NCBI GenBank assembly: GCA_015956445.1
Contig: WIUZ02000007.1
Coordinates: 806,001-870,000 of the forward strand
Origin: Thelephora terrestris
Lineage: Eukaryota; Basidiomycota; Agaricomycetes; Thelephorales; Thelephoraceae
Length of the DNA stretch: 64,000 nt
Direction: 5' to 3'
A program made the translations under genes and the position numbers. Under the pieces are notes generated by a model that saw only the letters and a list, made by a program, of their open reading frames with translations, was not told the origin of the DNA and ran no database searches. Shown piece by piece: positions 33,297-44,560 of this stretch. Positions within the stretch are counted from its first letter, which is position 1. Each line of letters starts with the position of its first letter.

Positions 33297-35145
33297 TCAC
33301 AGAGTTATAGTGGCTAGGAACCCTTTCCAGACAAAGTCACGAGGGTTTCCACCAGCCTCGCTATACTTCGACATGAACAGCTCATCTCCAGAATCTGTGT
33401 GCAGGGGGTCAGTCAAGCGGTGTCACCAGAGAGCCGGGGAGAAAGGCGTTGCGTACCACGTGAGATTGCCTTGTCCTTCATCCAAACATCGAACAAGGAC
33501 GCGGCTTCCCGCTCGCTGAGAGCCTCCGGGACCGTGATTTTCGTCAGGCCTTCAGCATATGACACAAGGACCGGTGACCGCTTGATGTAGGAGTTCGCAG
33601 TCCCGTTACCCAATTTCAGCGACTCCCGCAACTCTATCGGGGCGCTGAATGTGGTATTTGAGGCCGACAGTGCCCCAATGACGGCGCCTCGCGCCTGTGT
33701 GAACGTATCAAAGCAGTTGGAGTGGAACAGCGCAAGCAAAACGTACGAAAGACTTTTTCCCACTGGCATACTCTAGGAGTAATCGGGGCATAGAGAGATG
33801 ATAAGATTTGATCGTTGAGAACTGAGGGTCCTTGTACGACGTCTTGCAATACAGCGCCTGGAAGGCATCAATCGCGAGCAAAACCGGATAGCTTATTGAA
33901 AATTTCGTGAGCCGCCGATGTCGATACACCATACATGACATACTCGGTCTGTTTGCTCAAAATTCCCATTAAGGCGGAGAGGATCGCTGGTGCCGAAGAT
34001 GGATCTTTCGCACCAATGGTGATCAACTCCGTGAGAGGTGTACCCCCTTGTATTGGAGCCCGACCATCTATGGGAACATCCCCGGGCGTTTTCAGTTCTT
34101 GTAGTAACCGCGAATTGGCTGTCAAGAAATTCTGAAGCGTTTGGGCAGCGTATGCGGGTTGGAGGTAAGTCTTCGTCCGTGGATCGTATGTATACGAGGT
34201 GCTAGAGTTCACGGTGTCGATCACTAGTGAGGGGGCTAAGAATCAGATGTTTTGGGGAAGGTCAGGCAGCTAAGCGCACCGTATGGGAAGTAAAACACGA
34301 GCCAGTTACTAGCGGCGGCATATTGAACGGCTTGTAATAGGGTATAGCTCTTCCCACAGCCCTGAGAACCAGCTGAAGGACACGTCAGCGCCAAAGCATG
34401 AGAAAGAGCGCCTTTCCGTACTCAGGACCATTCTTGAGTGGAAACTCGACTTATTATTCGCAGAATCCAGTCTTCCCAACACCTTCAAGGTTACGTCGCG
34501 AATAACCGAGAACGGCTTTGACAGCAGCTGAAACTTGGGGGCAGCGTCAGGATACATGGGAACTCGCAGGCTGGGACGCGGACGGACCTCAGTCGCGATA
34601 TTCTTCGGGAGCCCGAAGGCTCTCATCGGATTCGTGTCGGCGACCGGAAACTTCATCGCGGTTGCGACCTTATCTTGTGTTAGCGCTTCCTGCAACGCTC
34701 GCTCGTTAGGCCGTGACGGTTTCTGACGGAACGGGGGGAACTACCGGACGAAATGTGGGTAACACGAGCTCATCAGCTCCTCTATCCTTGAAAATTTCGG
34801 CGGTAAGGGAGGTCGGGCTCATGGTCTGAAAGGCCTAGGAGCAAATTGTTCAGCACGGATTACGGACCCCCCTCGTTGTCACTCACTCCGGTTGACCTCT
34901 CCTTCTTGGCCGAACCTTCCCCACCGGCATCATTCCGCCTCGAAGGCCTGAAACTGCTACCTGTCCAGCATTTGACATCAACATTCGCCAGTCGCAGACA
35001 CGTGTAAATACGAACTCTTGGTCTTTTGCGCAAGCGAGCGACCAGCAACAACCTGCTTTGTAGCATACGTTCTTCCGACGGCTACTGCGCGAGTGCTTTT
35101 GACCGTTGAGCCCAGTAGACAACGAGCGGCGTGAATTGAAGACAT
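33297..35145 (-). CDS. Mitochondrial small-subunit ribosomal protein mS29 (DAP3/Rsm23)
   Basis: This GTP-binding protein of the mitochondrial 37S/28S ribosomal subunit starts at MSSIHAARCLLGSTVKSTRA (35145), a basic presequence. Spliced exons give MSPTSLTAEIFKDRGADEL, EALTQDKVATAMKFPVADTN, MRAFGLPKN, LKVLGRLDSANNKSSFHSRM, P-loop GSQGCGKSYTLLQAVQYAAA, NWLVFYFPY, VIDTVNSSTSYTYDPRTKTY, PAYAAQTLQNFLTANSRLLQ, EYPVLLAIDAFQALYC (Walker B-like), FSTIKSYHLSMPRLLLEY, ARGAVIGALSASNTTFSAP, SEREAASLFDVWMKDKAISR and a C-terminal SGDELFMSKYSEAGGNPRDF ending at 33297. The exon between the presequence and MSPTSL (about 34880-34985) is uncertain in frame. All core motifs of the family are present, so the gene looks intact. 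Confidence 0.93.
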
Positions 35146-36190
35146 TTTTGGGGGTAGAGCGTCCTCCCGCTTGACCCAGTGCTCGGGCGGGTTGGTGGTA
35201 GAGAGCGGATCGGAGTTGAGCGAAGACGTGTGAGGCGCCGTGTCACGAGTCATTCCAAAACACCCTCTGTTACTGTACCCAGACCGCAAGATCCACGACA
35301 CCAATGGCAATGCTTCCACGTTGGCTGACCTTGACAGTGTCTGTCCAGCCACAGCCTTTAGCTCATTCTTGTTGGCCGGGTGTTTGGAGATTGCACGAGA
35401 AATTTATGTTGCGCGCTGCATCTCCACTGGCGCACACACATTTATGGCCTCGACGGTCTGATCCTCGGTGGTTCCTGCAGACTGCAGTTCCTAACTTTCT
35501 GCCCCATGATCAAAACACCGCACAAGTCGATTCCCTTCGTCTTGGTCTCGGCTCACGGCGCCCCGGCCTAGCCTTACCTGGCGATCGTGTGCTTGCTCCC
35601 CTAAACCAGTAAAAACCGGCTTCCGCTGATAAGAGATCTCCGGCAGATGATCGTGAGCGGTCTTCAGCGCGTGTTAGTCACGAGTCGCTGGGTTTGTGCG
35701 GCGATGGATTCGGTCAAGCTCTTCTCACAAAACCACTAACTCTCTCACATCGGTACGGCATCTATTGACGATCGCCTGTCGACCTCAAAGTCCAGAACGG
35801 TCGCGGAAGTGCAGACCTTAGCTCTCCCAGTTCCTGCGTAACATCTCTCAGGCGCCCGCTCTAGTCTTACCACTGGCGGCCTGAGCGCGCTCGCGCCAAG
35901 CGTACCGATCGACATAGTTAGAATTGCTCCACCCCAATGCGCCCAAGACTCGCTATCAATCTGGATCGATGGCCTCTAGACTCTATTCTCAGGACGGATC
36001 CAGGATGGACTAACGATCCCCCCCAAAAAATTGACCATCCTCTTGACCCCTAGGATCTCGATAAACCCCAGGATGTGGAAGTCCTATCACAAGCAGGCAG
36101 ATGAAGGAATGCGGTGCCGTAATTGTTATTTAAGAAGGCCTACCCCTCATCGATTCAGACCTCCCTCCCCTCTTGCGACACTGATTCACC
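35146..36190. other. Intergenic between DAP3 and bestrophin genes
   Basis: The two genes face away from each other, so this about 1-kb stretch should carry both promoters. Short forward frames near 35240-35612 show no family likeness. Confidence 0.5.
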
Positions 36191-38306
36191 ATGGTGAATA
36201 ACACTATATTCTCGGGAAGGTTCACGACCCAGAAGCTCAGGTCGACGGTCATCACCGATGTATGGCCCCAGGTACTCTTCTTCACCTTGTGGGCAATGGG
36301 TGGGCATTTTCCGGATCATACTCTCCTTGCGAAGCTATGAGCTAAGCGATCTTGTGACTCTTAGCCATCGTGCTCGTGGACAGGTTTACGGAAACCAAGC
36401 TTGCGGTTAATAGCCAACTTTTGACGGTATTGGGTGTTGTTCTCGGGTTGGTCGTATCTTTCAGGACATCCTCTGCATACGAACGGTGAGCGAACCCAAG
36501 TGTCGTAGCTCTACCACCGATTGATGTGGTGTCGCTTACAGGTATAGCGAGGGTCGTAGGCTGTGGGGTTCAATTTGCGTCATTAGTCGAAACATTGCAC
36601 AGATTGTGCGTGTCCGACTCGTACAACCACTCGAGCCATACTTATGATGAACAGATTTGGACTCAGGTTCCAGCCGAGCGTCCCAATGCCGATAAACCCG
36701 AACTCGCGGTTTCGATGTTGAAAGGATCGATTGAGAAGAAGTCAATGATCAACCTAGTACGTCCATGCATCGTCCGTTCACCTGATGAAAGTGTTGATCT
36801 TCTCCAGCTTCAAGCAGTAGCTGTGGCCGTCAAGGTATAATACGTTCCATCCATTCACGGTACCGCCCATAACTGAAGGTTCACAAAGCACATGCTTCGC
36901 AATGAGCCTGGAATCTACTACGAAGACCTGTATCCTCTCATCGCCTTCCTTCCTCGTTATGCGTATCCGGTTGCCGGGACCGATGTCAACGATCTTTTGC
37001 CCTTGTGGCAGGCCTCACACGATAAAACCGTTGCGCCCCTAAAACGCATGGATTCTCAAACATTGTCACGTGCTACCACGATTGAGGAAGTGGATAAGAG
37101 GACGTGGACCTCGTCGTACCGGCCCCGGGGTTTTGACGAGTTTGATCCCGAGAAAGTGCTTCCGGTCGTGTACAGCGACCATTCTTTGCGTCCGTCTCGG
37201 ATAACTCCCAAAACAGGCTTCTTCGATTATTTCCCCATCCTGCGGCCGATCAAGCGGATCCTTAGGCTGTTCCAGCCGAAGAAGGTCGAAACCCACGAGC
37301 AAGAAGATCTCATCGAGCCCTACTCCCACGGTATGTGGGCGTATGTCCGTCGAAAGAAGATGCAGCCGATGGACTCAAACGTGCCCTTGCAAATCATACT
37401 GCATCTCGCCGGCTACAATGCTTTCTTGCTGAAGGCCGGCCTTCTTCCGTCGGCGGCGGCCTCCATGTTGACGAGCTCCATCGGCAATCTTCAGGACACG
37501 GTTTATGGCCTCGACAGGATCAAAACAACGCCTTTGCCGTTCGCATACCAAGCGCACCTGCGGATGACATTATGGTGAAAGCCTCCACTCTTTTCTTTTC
37601 TTGCACCCAATTAACACCAGCCTAGGCTGTATCTCTTCTTCCTCCCGGTAAGATTCTGGGTCGCCAGAGAGCGTTTCGGTCGCTTCCTCAGGCTCACGCA
37701 GGCACTCTAGTTTCAGCTTTTGATGGCCATGAAATACGTGACCATCCCGTGAGTTAGCCTCCGCTGGATCGGTATCGCCATACTGATCAAATTTGAATAG
37801 GGCGACGACTTTTGCTTCATTCTTGCTGTTGGGTTTCCTCGAAATCGGGCAGGAAATGTGAGAGCCATTCTTAACACCGCGAATGTAAAACGGTCGAAAT
37901 TAACAACATCGATAGTGAGAACCCCTTTGACTATGGTCTGAATGATTTAGGTATGGTAGCTCGTATCGGCGGGATGACGCATCGCTAAACACGTATGTGC
38001 CACAGATCTCGATGGCTTCTGCCTCTCCCTCCAGCGTGAACTACACGAGATTACAGCCGTGCGTTGTCCGCGCGTCTTCGCAAGCGCTCTGTCTAACTTT
38101 TCCTCCTGAAGTACCACAACCTCCCGCCGTCAGAATTCTGTTACAGCAGCTGGAATCAGCCGTTTGCTCCCTGTGATCGGAGGACGGCGGAGGAAATTAT
38201 CGGTGATGAGAAGGACGAGTATCACGACAAAGAGATAGGGTTGGACAGGATCAGGAAAACGCTGATTCATAACTGGCACCAGGTTGATCAGGAGACCAGA
38301 GTCTGA
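36191..38306 (+). CDS. Bestrophin-family (UPF0187) membrane channel protein
   Basis: This is a fungal bestrophin-like chloride/anion channel of a cell membrane. Start is MVNNTIFSGRFTTQKLRSTV (36191). Spliced segments give TDVWPQ, AIVLVDRFTETKLAVNSQLL, TVLGVVLGLVVSFRTSSAYE|R (TM helices with the FRxxxAYER signature), YSEGRRLWGSICVISRNIAQ, KHMLRNEPGIYYEDLYPLIA, FLPRYAYPVAG, LQIILHLAGYNAFLLKAGLL, FAYQAHLRMTLW|LYLFFLP, FQLLMAMKYVTIP, TFASFLLLGFLEIGQEI, ENPFDYGLNDL, DLDGFCLSLQRELHEITA and YHNLPPSEFCYSSWNQPFAP. It ends QVDQETRV at 38306. The ENPFxYxxNDLDLD and FLxLGFLEIG motifs are diagnostic. About nine short introns interrupt it; the last (38059-38111) was placed by frame. Confidence 0.92.
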
Positions 38307-38787
38307 AATCGAGGCTCGAAGAGGCACCTTTAAATATTGGTACAGATCCCCGGTTCCTGTCTGATACTTTTCACAAGACACATACACGACTCAGAGGTTT
38401 CCCAAGTAGTTGTACCTTTTTAAACAGTGAATGGATCTAGGCAAAACGCCGACAGCGCTAGTGGGCCGATGATGATGAAGGCTTCAGATCTGGTGAGGCC
38501 CAACAGCAAGCATCCTTGGATATGTGCAAGAAGGGTGCAACAATCAACCCAGGTAGGCTGTAGACTCGAGGAGAGGGGGGTATTGGAGCAATGGCGAACA
38601 GGTAAATCACAGCAGGGTCGGGCGGTGGTCTCAATCTGTCTCCGTTTTGGGGATCAAGACCGTTTTGAAGGAAAGCACGAAACAAGCAAGAGAGTTAGCA
38701 TTATGGAAGATCTACCTAACAGTCTGTTGGACTAGGGAATGGGAACCGAGTTAAAGCCGGAGATGGTGCTAACGAAGTGCGTAGGGC
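38307..38787. other. Intergenic, convergent 3' region
   Basis: Lies between the 3' ends of the bestrophin and HP1 genes. Nothing recognised. Confidence 0.5.
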
Positions 38788-39764
38788 TCATGCACCCTCG
38801 TCAAGAGCCTTCCAACGCAGGTTGTCCTCATAGAACTTGATCACCTATCGGCACGTCAAGTACGAGCGTTTCAAAGTTCAGAGCATTTCGTACCTTCTGA
38901 GGGAACTTCACATTGGCTACGCTTGACGCCAATCTGAAAGTCTCCCCCGTTGTCCTGCAACGAAACTGCGTCAGCGCGCGCCGGTGTCAAAGTCCAACCG
39001 AAAGCCGTACAGCAACCCATAGATATACAGTTTATCCTTGTCGCCCCTCTCGATGGTTTCAATCTTTGCGATGAGACTGTCCCACGAATCGAGGTGCATG
39101 TACTTGTCCAGTTTTGTGAATTCCCCCACATCAGACTCCTCCTCGTGATCTGATTCCTTCTTCTTCGAAGAAACGGAAGCCTTCTTTTGCTTCTTCGTCG
39201 TGGGCTGAACCGGTGACCGTTCTGGTTCGTCAGAGTCGGAGTCCGCTTTGTGTCTAGTGCTGAGCCGCCCTCGTTTCTTGGGTTCCTGCGTGCGGTCCGT
39301 GGACTTGCGAGATTTCGCAGCACTCTTCTTCTTCTCCGCGGCTTTCTTTTTGGTTTGCTCGTCCAGAAACCTAGATATTAGCTCGTCCGCGTGCCTGCAC
39401 GGGTCGAAATCATTAGCACCAGGCTACGGCAAATGGTGTAGTCGCATACGGCGCGTCAGATTCTCGAACCCAACTGTTCTCTGAATCAGGATAACCCTTC
39501 CACTTCACGTGGTACGCCGTCTCCCCCTAGGAGCGTTCAGTCATTTGGCGCCACGCCATGACCAGCGAATGGACATACATCTGCGAATATGGTCGTGCTG
39601 GAGTCGATGATCTTCTCAATCTCGTACTCTTCCTCCGCTTCCTCTTTGTCCTCTCCATCTACATCCTCGTCCATGGGGTCATCGGACTCTTCCCCCTTCT
39701 TTTGCTTTTTAGTGCGAACGCGCTCGGACTCGCTCTCTGAATGAGCGGATGTCGCGCGTGCCAT
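38788..39764 (-). CDS. HP1-type heterochromatin protein (chromodomain + chromoshadow)
   Basis: HP1 binds histone H3 methylated at Lys9 and dimerises to form heterochromatin. Start MARATSAHSESESERVRTKK (39764) leads to a very acidic linker, then the chromodomain: EEYEIEKIIDSSTTIFAD|GETAYHVKWKGYPDSENSWV|RESDAP, with aromatic-cage residues Y, W and the W of ENSW, and then HADELISRFLDEQ. The hinge is Lys/Ser-rich with nuclear-localisation-like runs (KKKAAEKKK, TTKKQKK). The C-terminal chromoshadow part reads YMHLDSWDSLIAKIETIERG, KDKLYIYGLLYGFR, then after an intron VIKFYEDNLRWKALDEGA-stop. Three introns of about 50-60 bp fit the frame. The upstream in-frame extension to 39854 is an alternative start. 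Confidence 0.93.
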
Positions 39765-40146
39765 GGCTGTAGACTGATTAACGCGTTCTCGGAGCGGGGG
39801 CGGATATCGTTTGCCGTGCGGAGACTGGAGAGGGTTAGGTTTCGAGTAAGACACGTGATCGACTTGTGGCGCGTTGTGGCTGCCGCTGCCGTGGGCGCTT
39901 GCAGGCGTGTGCTTAGAATGTGCTCAGGATACGCGTTCTCATCCGTAACGATTGTGAATAAGCTAGATCGCTTCTGACGGATTCACGAGAACATCTCGGC
40001 GACGGAATGGACCCGATCGGTGCATTGCTTTCGCCGTGGGCTCAGTACACAGGAGCTTGAAGGGAACTCATCATATACACAGAGTCGAACGACGGGATAG
40101 CCTGGGCGGGCGTTCAAAGAACAAACGCTTGAAAGCAATGATACGT
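39765..40146. other. Intergenic, HP1 promoter / RBM8A 3' region
   Basis: No gene recognised. Both flanking genes read leftward. Confidence 0.5.
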
Positions 40147-40845
40147 CTAGTCTTTTTCTTTTCGGCGCGGACTGGCACTTCGGTCCCGCCCACCCCGTCC
40201 CTTTCTGGGACCAGATGGGGGAGGGCGTACGAAAGCATAGTCGCACTGAACCGTCTGTTCTAACAAAGTGCCCCCCGATGCACTGTCAATCGCGGCCTGG
40301 GCCTCCGCCATCGTTTCATACTCCACTAGCGCGTAACCCTGGTATTATTGAGTGAGTGAACAGGCAGAAAGGTAGAGGAGAAACAGACCTTGACGTAGCC
40401 AGTCCTACGGTCAAGGTTTAGGTGGAGGTTCTTGATCTCTCCATATTCCCCAAATTTCTCTGTCACGTCCTCTTCTGTGGCTTCCTCGTGGACGTTTGTG
40501 ACCATTACTATCCATCCCTCGACGGCTGGGAAAGTTTTATTTTTCAGAATCGCGTGCGGTGTGACTAGGGAAGGGAGGAACGAACATCGTGCTGCCCTGG
40601 TCTCGGTTGACGACTCCACACGGTCAAACTTTTGATCTCCTCCAACGCCGCTCTCGTTCCCACCTGCCAGGCGGGTGAGATTGAAACCAAAAGGCGCACG
40701 ACATACGTCAATACGTACCGCTACTCTGAAACCCCCGACCCTTGCGGCGGACGACGCCTGAGTTGCCTGCGAGCGATAATCAAAAAACGAGCGCACTCGA
40801 GCATTTTCACAAACCTTCATCGATATTCATTTCATCTTCAGACAT
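40147..40845 (-). CDS. RBM8A: Exon-junction-complex RNA-binding protein Y14
   Basis: Y14 pairs with Mago in the exon junction complex, which marks spliced mRNAs in the nucleus. Spliced exons read [44 protein letters not shown] and [20 protein letters not shown]. The RRM is complete: RNP2 [48 protein letters not shown] (RNP1 GYALVEY), [13 protein letters not shown]. The C-terminus is Arg/Ser/Pro-rich ([20 protein letters not shown]). Length and layout match the family. It is divergent from the MYND gene at 41272. Confidence 0.95.
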
Positions 40846-41271
40846 TTCGATCCGTCTGTAGACAGTGATGGGTTTGGCCAAGTCTCGTACACTGTCACGT
40901 GACGGGATTTGCTTTCTAGGCTGAGCCGCCGACCACCACCCTCTCACGCTCCCTAGTTTCTCAAGAGTTTTGAGATTTCTCTTTCCTTTGACCCGAGAGG
41001 ATCTCAAACTGATGATGGCCACGCTTCGCACGCAGACGTGTACTCTGGCATCTACCGTTTCGCGCTGCGATCGGTCGGCCATGGCACCTCAGTTGGGGCA
41101 ACGTGTCCTGGCCCTCGCCTGACCGCCATGTCGGGCCAACTGGATACCGGTAAGATATTTTCTTGTACCGGAAAAAATATGACATATAAGCTGGCTATCC
41201 GGGGAGCAGAAACCTCAGCATTTCGCCTCACTCTCACATTTTCTCGCCTTTTCTACCTCACATAACATACG
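40846..41271. promoter_or_regulatory. Divergent promoter region, RBM8A / MYND gene
   Basis: About 425 bp separate two outward-facing starts. A CATATAAG TATA-like box lies near 41180, about 90 bp before the MYND-protein ATG. No other coding sign. Confidence 0.45.
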
Positions 41272-41970
41272 ATGGACGCTACCACACTCATCAACCAGCC
41301 CTGTCTCGCCTGCGGAAAAACTACCGCAATGTGGTGTGGACGTTGCCAGAACGCCTGGTATTGTTCCCCAGACCACCTCCAATCTGTAAGATTTCTAGCT
41401 TTACAAATTTCGTGAATTCCACGCTCACCACCGCACCCCGCAAGGACTGGCCCAGGCACCGTGGAGAATGTGTGGCGGTCCCTACGCCCACTCACACCAC
41501 CCTGCCGACCGGAACAACGCAAACGGTCACAACTTCCGCACTCTTGTTTTCGCCTGACGATGGTCACTACTTTAAAAATTCCCAGATGTAACACAAGGCT
41601 AACTCCATTGTCAGATGGCCCGCGCACTGTGGAGGTCAGCTGCGCCGTAGTCGACGGGTCAACCTGCCCTGCACCGATCGTTCAGAGCTATTTCCCAGGA
41701 AGCCAGCCGTACGCAGTCATCCTCACCCAAGGGTTGAATTCAGAACCGCTGCGATATCCCCTACATATCTTCTATTGCCCTCTTTCGCTATCCCGGGGAT
41801 TCCCACTTAATAACGCTGTCAAGCGCATAACTGGAGGTGCTCAGGCCAAGAAGCCTTGGTGTGGCACGGTTCTGGTTATGAGGTTCAATGGCTCGAGACG
41901 CCAAGGATACTCTGACGCCTCCTCTAGCGATTTCACTGCCTTGTCAGCCTATTTCCTCACGTACAAATAA
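41272..41970 (+). CDS. MYND-type zinc finger protein, 195 aa
   Basis: Three exons (41272-41385, 41445-41562, 41615-41970) give 195 aa. The N-terminus is a MYND finger: CLACGKTTAMWCGRCQNAWY, then CSPDHLQS|DWPRHRGEC, with CxxC, CxxC and the HxxxC end, a protein-protein zinc finger. The rest (PRTVEVSCAVVDGSTCPAP, EPLRYPLHIFYCPLSLSRGF, KKPWCGTVLVMRFNGSRRQG) matches the C-terminal part of small agaricomycete MYND proteins of unknown function. Such genes are numerous in these fungi. Splices keep frame and no defect is seen. Confidence 0.88.
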
Positions 41971-43036
41971 CTTATCACAACTATCTTAATCCGTTGGCAA
42001 AGTTCCACGGAACAGTCTGCCCTCCGGGACTGCTTCAATAGCGAAATAGACTTTCTACCCATTAGACTTACAACATATCTTAGAAGCTCACAATACATCT
42101 TCCATCATTCCATTTTCTTTTTTCAAGTGAATCCCCACGATCCGTATCGTCTCAAACCGCTGCAGTAAGTGATATGCCCTTACTGCTTGCTGTAAAGACA
42201 ATAGCCACTGAAATTCAGTAATCCATATCCACTGAAATCATGTCGTCTTCCATGTAGGTACCCCAAGTTGTTCAGTGGCCCACACTGACTGGTGTTTCAG
42301 ATGGGTTCAGTGGTTTTCAGACTGAGCTTGTAAATCGAGTCGATATTCACTGGTTTTAAGGCACGTTTTTTACCAGTGCATAACGCCTTGTCGCTTTCGT
42401 TTTCGCGTAGCTCCCGCGGGACTGTCCTTCTCACTTGGTCCACAAGGCGATCGATCCGGTTCAGGGCCAGATTTTGGGCATAGGCGCGGGCCTCCCGTTC
42501 CATCCGAGTCGGTTGCTCTGTGGACAGATCGCTGATGCAGAGGATGAAAGGCATCTCCAACCAAAACCGTATGCCCCGCTAAGATCGTGAAACTTGCACC
42601 ACAGCGGCAGATTTCAAGGGCGTTTGGCGTGGGAAAAGGGAGGGAATATCAGTGCATTTGTTTGCGACGCTTCCAGCACCGCCGATCGGGTTTCTAGCGT
42701 AAATTCGTGGCACAATGGAACGCTCTGACGACGTCACTTGTCGGGACCGACCACATGCGGAGTCTTTCCCCTTGATCGACGATGTTAATTCGTTGTCTTG
42801 CGGGATTGAGCACCCACCGTAGTCGACATGATACAGTGGACTGAGCACAGAGATGATGGCGGAAGGGACAACTTTGGTAAATCCGCGGTGCATTTCCCAC
42901 ACCCTGACTATGCCTCAAATGCTGCGCAACGTTATTGAAGAGGACAGTTACCACGGAGCAGCGACAGAAGGGTATACAGTGAAACGTTACGTATGATGAC
43001 ATCAACCCTCCTGCCTTTCAGACCGTCGAGATGTGC
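41971..43036. other. Intergenic with a cluster of CCACTGAA octamers
   Basis: No gene recognised; reverse frames at 42297-42560 and 42579-42902 match nothing. About 42205-42313 carries two direct CCACTGAA octamers followed by two inverted TTCAGTGG copies. Confidence 0.45.
42205..42313. repeat. Clustered CCACTGAA / TTCAGTGG octamers
   Basis: Four copies of one 8-mer in about 110 bp, two in each orientation (near 42205, 42229, 42271, 42306). They could be protein-binding sites or the remnant of short inverted repeats from a small transposon. No target duplication was found. Confidence 0.4.
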
Positions 43037-44409
43037 TCATTGAGCCTTTGCCTCCCTAGCTAACTTCTTGTCAACGCGTTTTCTGATACTCCTGTGCAGC
43101 TTATGCGAGTAGACAACTGTAGCCTGCTTCCAGCCCAAAACGCCGATGAAATATTCCAGGAGAGAGTGAGACCAGTACGGTGCGGACGCTGCGGGTCGAC
43201 CAACAAAGCGCGCGCCACCGGAGAGGCCAACCTTATTCAGGGAGGCACGGACAAAGGCATCAGGTGTAGGAATCATAACGCTAGGCTTCCTGATCTTAGA
43301 CATCTTGGATACCTTCGAAAGAGGGATTAGCGTGTTCGGTGACAGGTGGCTATTATTTCCCTTACGACGAAATAGGGATTGATACACTGGACGAGTATAC
43401 CGTCCTTTTGAACTTCTTCGGCAAGTGCGGTCGAGAACGTGTCAATGAATGCTTTGGCGCCGGAGTATGTGGCGAGCATGGGGGAGGGGACAACCCCGCT
43501 GAACGAGCCGATATTCAATACCAACCCGTTTTGCCTGTCTTCGGATTAGCGGAGGGGCCGCTCGTGAGCAAGAGCCAGGACGCACTGTTTGACCATCCCA
43601 GGAAGCACCATTCTTGTGATCCGGACAGTAGCATTGACATTGATTGCAATGATATCGGAAAGTTCGGAGGACTCGGCCTCCGCGAAGTAAACAGGGTGCG
43701 CGTGTGACTTTCCGACGTTGTTCACTGCGCCAACAGTCCGATTGGAGGTAAAACGTATGAAAAACAGCACCACGAACCTAAGACGCTGACTCGAATCTCG
43801 CTCAGAACTTGTTGGAGCTGCTCCCAGCCGGGGTGATCTGATTTAGAAACATCAAGAACGACAGTTTTACTCTGGGCTTTTCCTTGGGTGCCCGAGGCTG
43901 TGCTCGCAAGGTCATGATTCAGTGATAAGGACAGTGGGTAGAAACTGACCGATTTCGTCGGTCACGGACTTCAGAGCAGTTTCGTTTCTGGCGACCGTCA
44001 ACACGTTAAATCCTTTCTTGGCCAATTGAATCGCGTATTCCCGTCCAATTCCATCCGAAGCGCCGGTGACGACTATCCAGCGGGTCAGTCGCGCGATGCA
44101 AAGGAAGGTACACCGATCCCTACCGGCCCAGCTCCCCTTGCCTGCCCCAAAGTTTTTCAGCTGATAGTTGTGATGTGAGCAAATGCACAAGCCGGTTCCG
44201 AGGTAACGCTCACGTTGGTCCCGGGGAGAACGAAGGTCTCGCTGAACACGACCAATGTTTTGATTGCGAATTTGAGGAAGGTGAAACCACCCAAAGCGTA
44301 AAAAAATGCGCAGGTGGGATTTTCTTTCACTACGGCATGTGGTCGTTCAGTTGAGCCCAAATCTCTACCAAAAAATACGCGACTCACCAAATGAGATCAC
44401 CGCGTCCAT
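43037..44409 (-). CDS. IFA38: Very-long-chain 3-ketoacyl-CoA reductase (Ifa38-type)
   Basis: This ER membrane short-chain dehydrogenase reduces 3-ketoacyl-CoA in fatty-acid elongation. Start is MDAVISF (44409), spliced to a hydrophobic anchor [20 protein letters not shown]. Then come the NADPH-binding part [20 protein letters not shown] (TGxxxGIG), [39 protein letters not shown] (NNVG), [38 protein letters not shown] with the Ser and YSGAK catalytic residues, [14 protein letters not shown] and [20 protein letters not shown]. It ends [12 protein letters not shown], a basic KKxx-like tail typical of ER proteins. Several short introns split it. It shares a 151-bp divergent promoter with the GH3 gene. 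Confidence 0.92.
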
Positions 44410-44560
44410 CGTCGTTGGGCTGGACGAGATTTAGCGCTTTGCCACCTCACGAGGCACCCGGATCCGGCTACCGATCATCCGGTGCACGGGAATCAACTCC
44501 TGATCGGTTGCTGATTAGGCACCATTAATTCCCACGGCAGCTTACACTTCCGAGTCGTCA

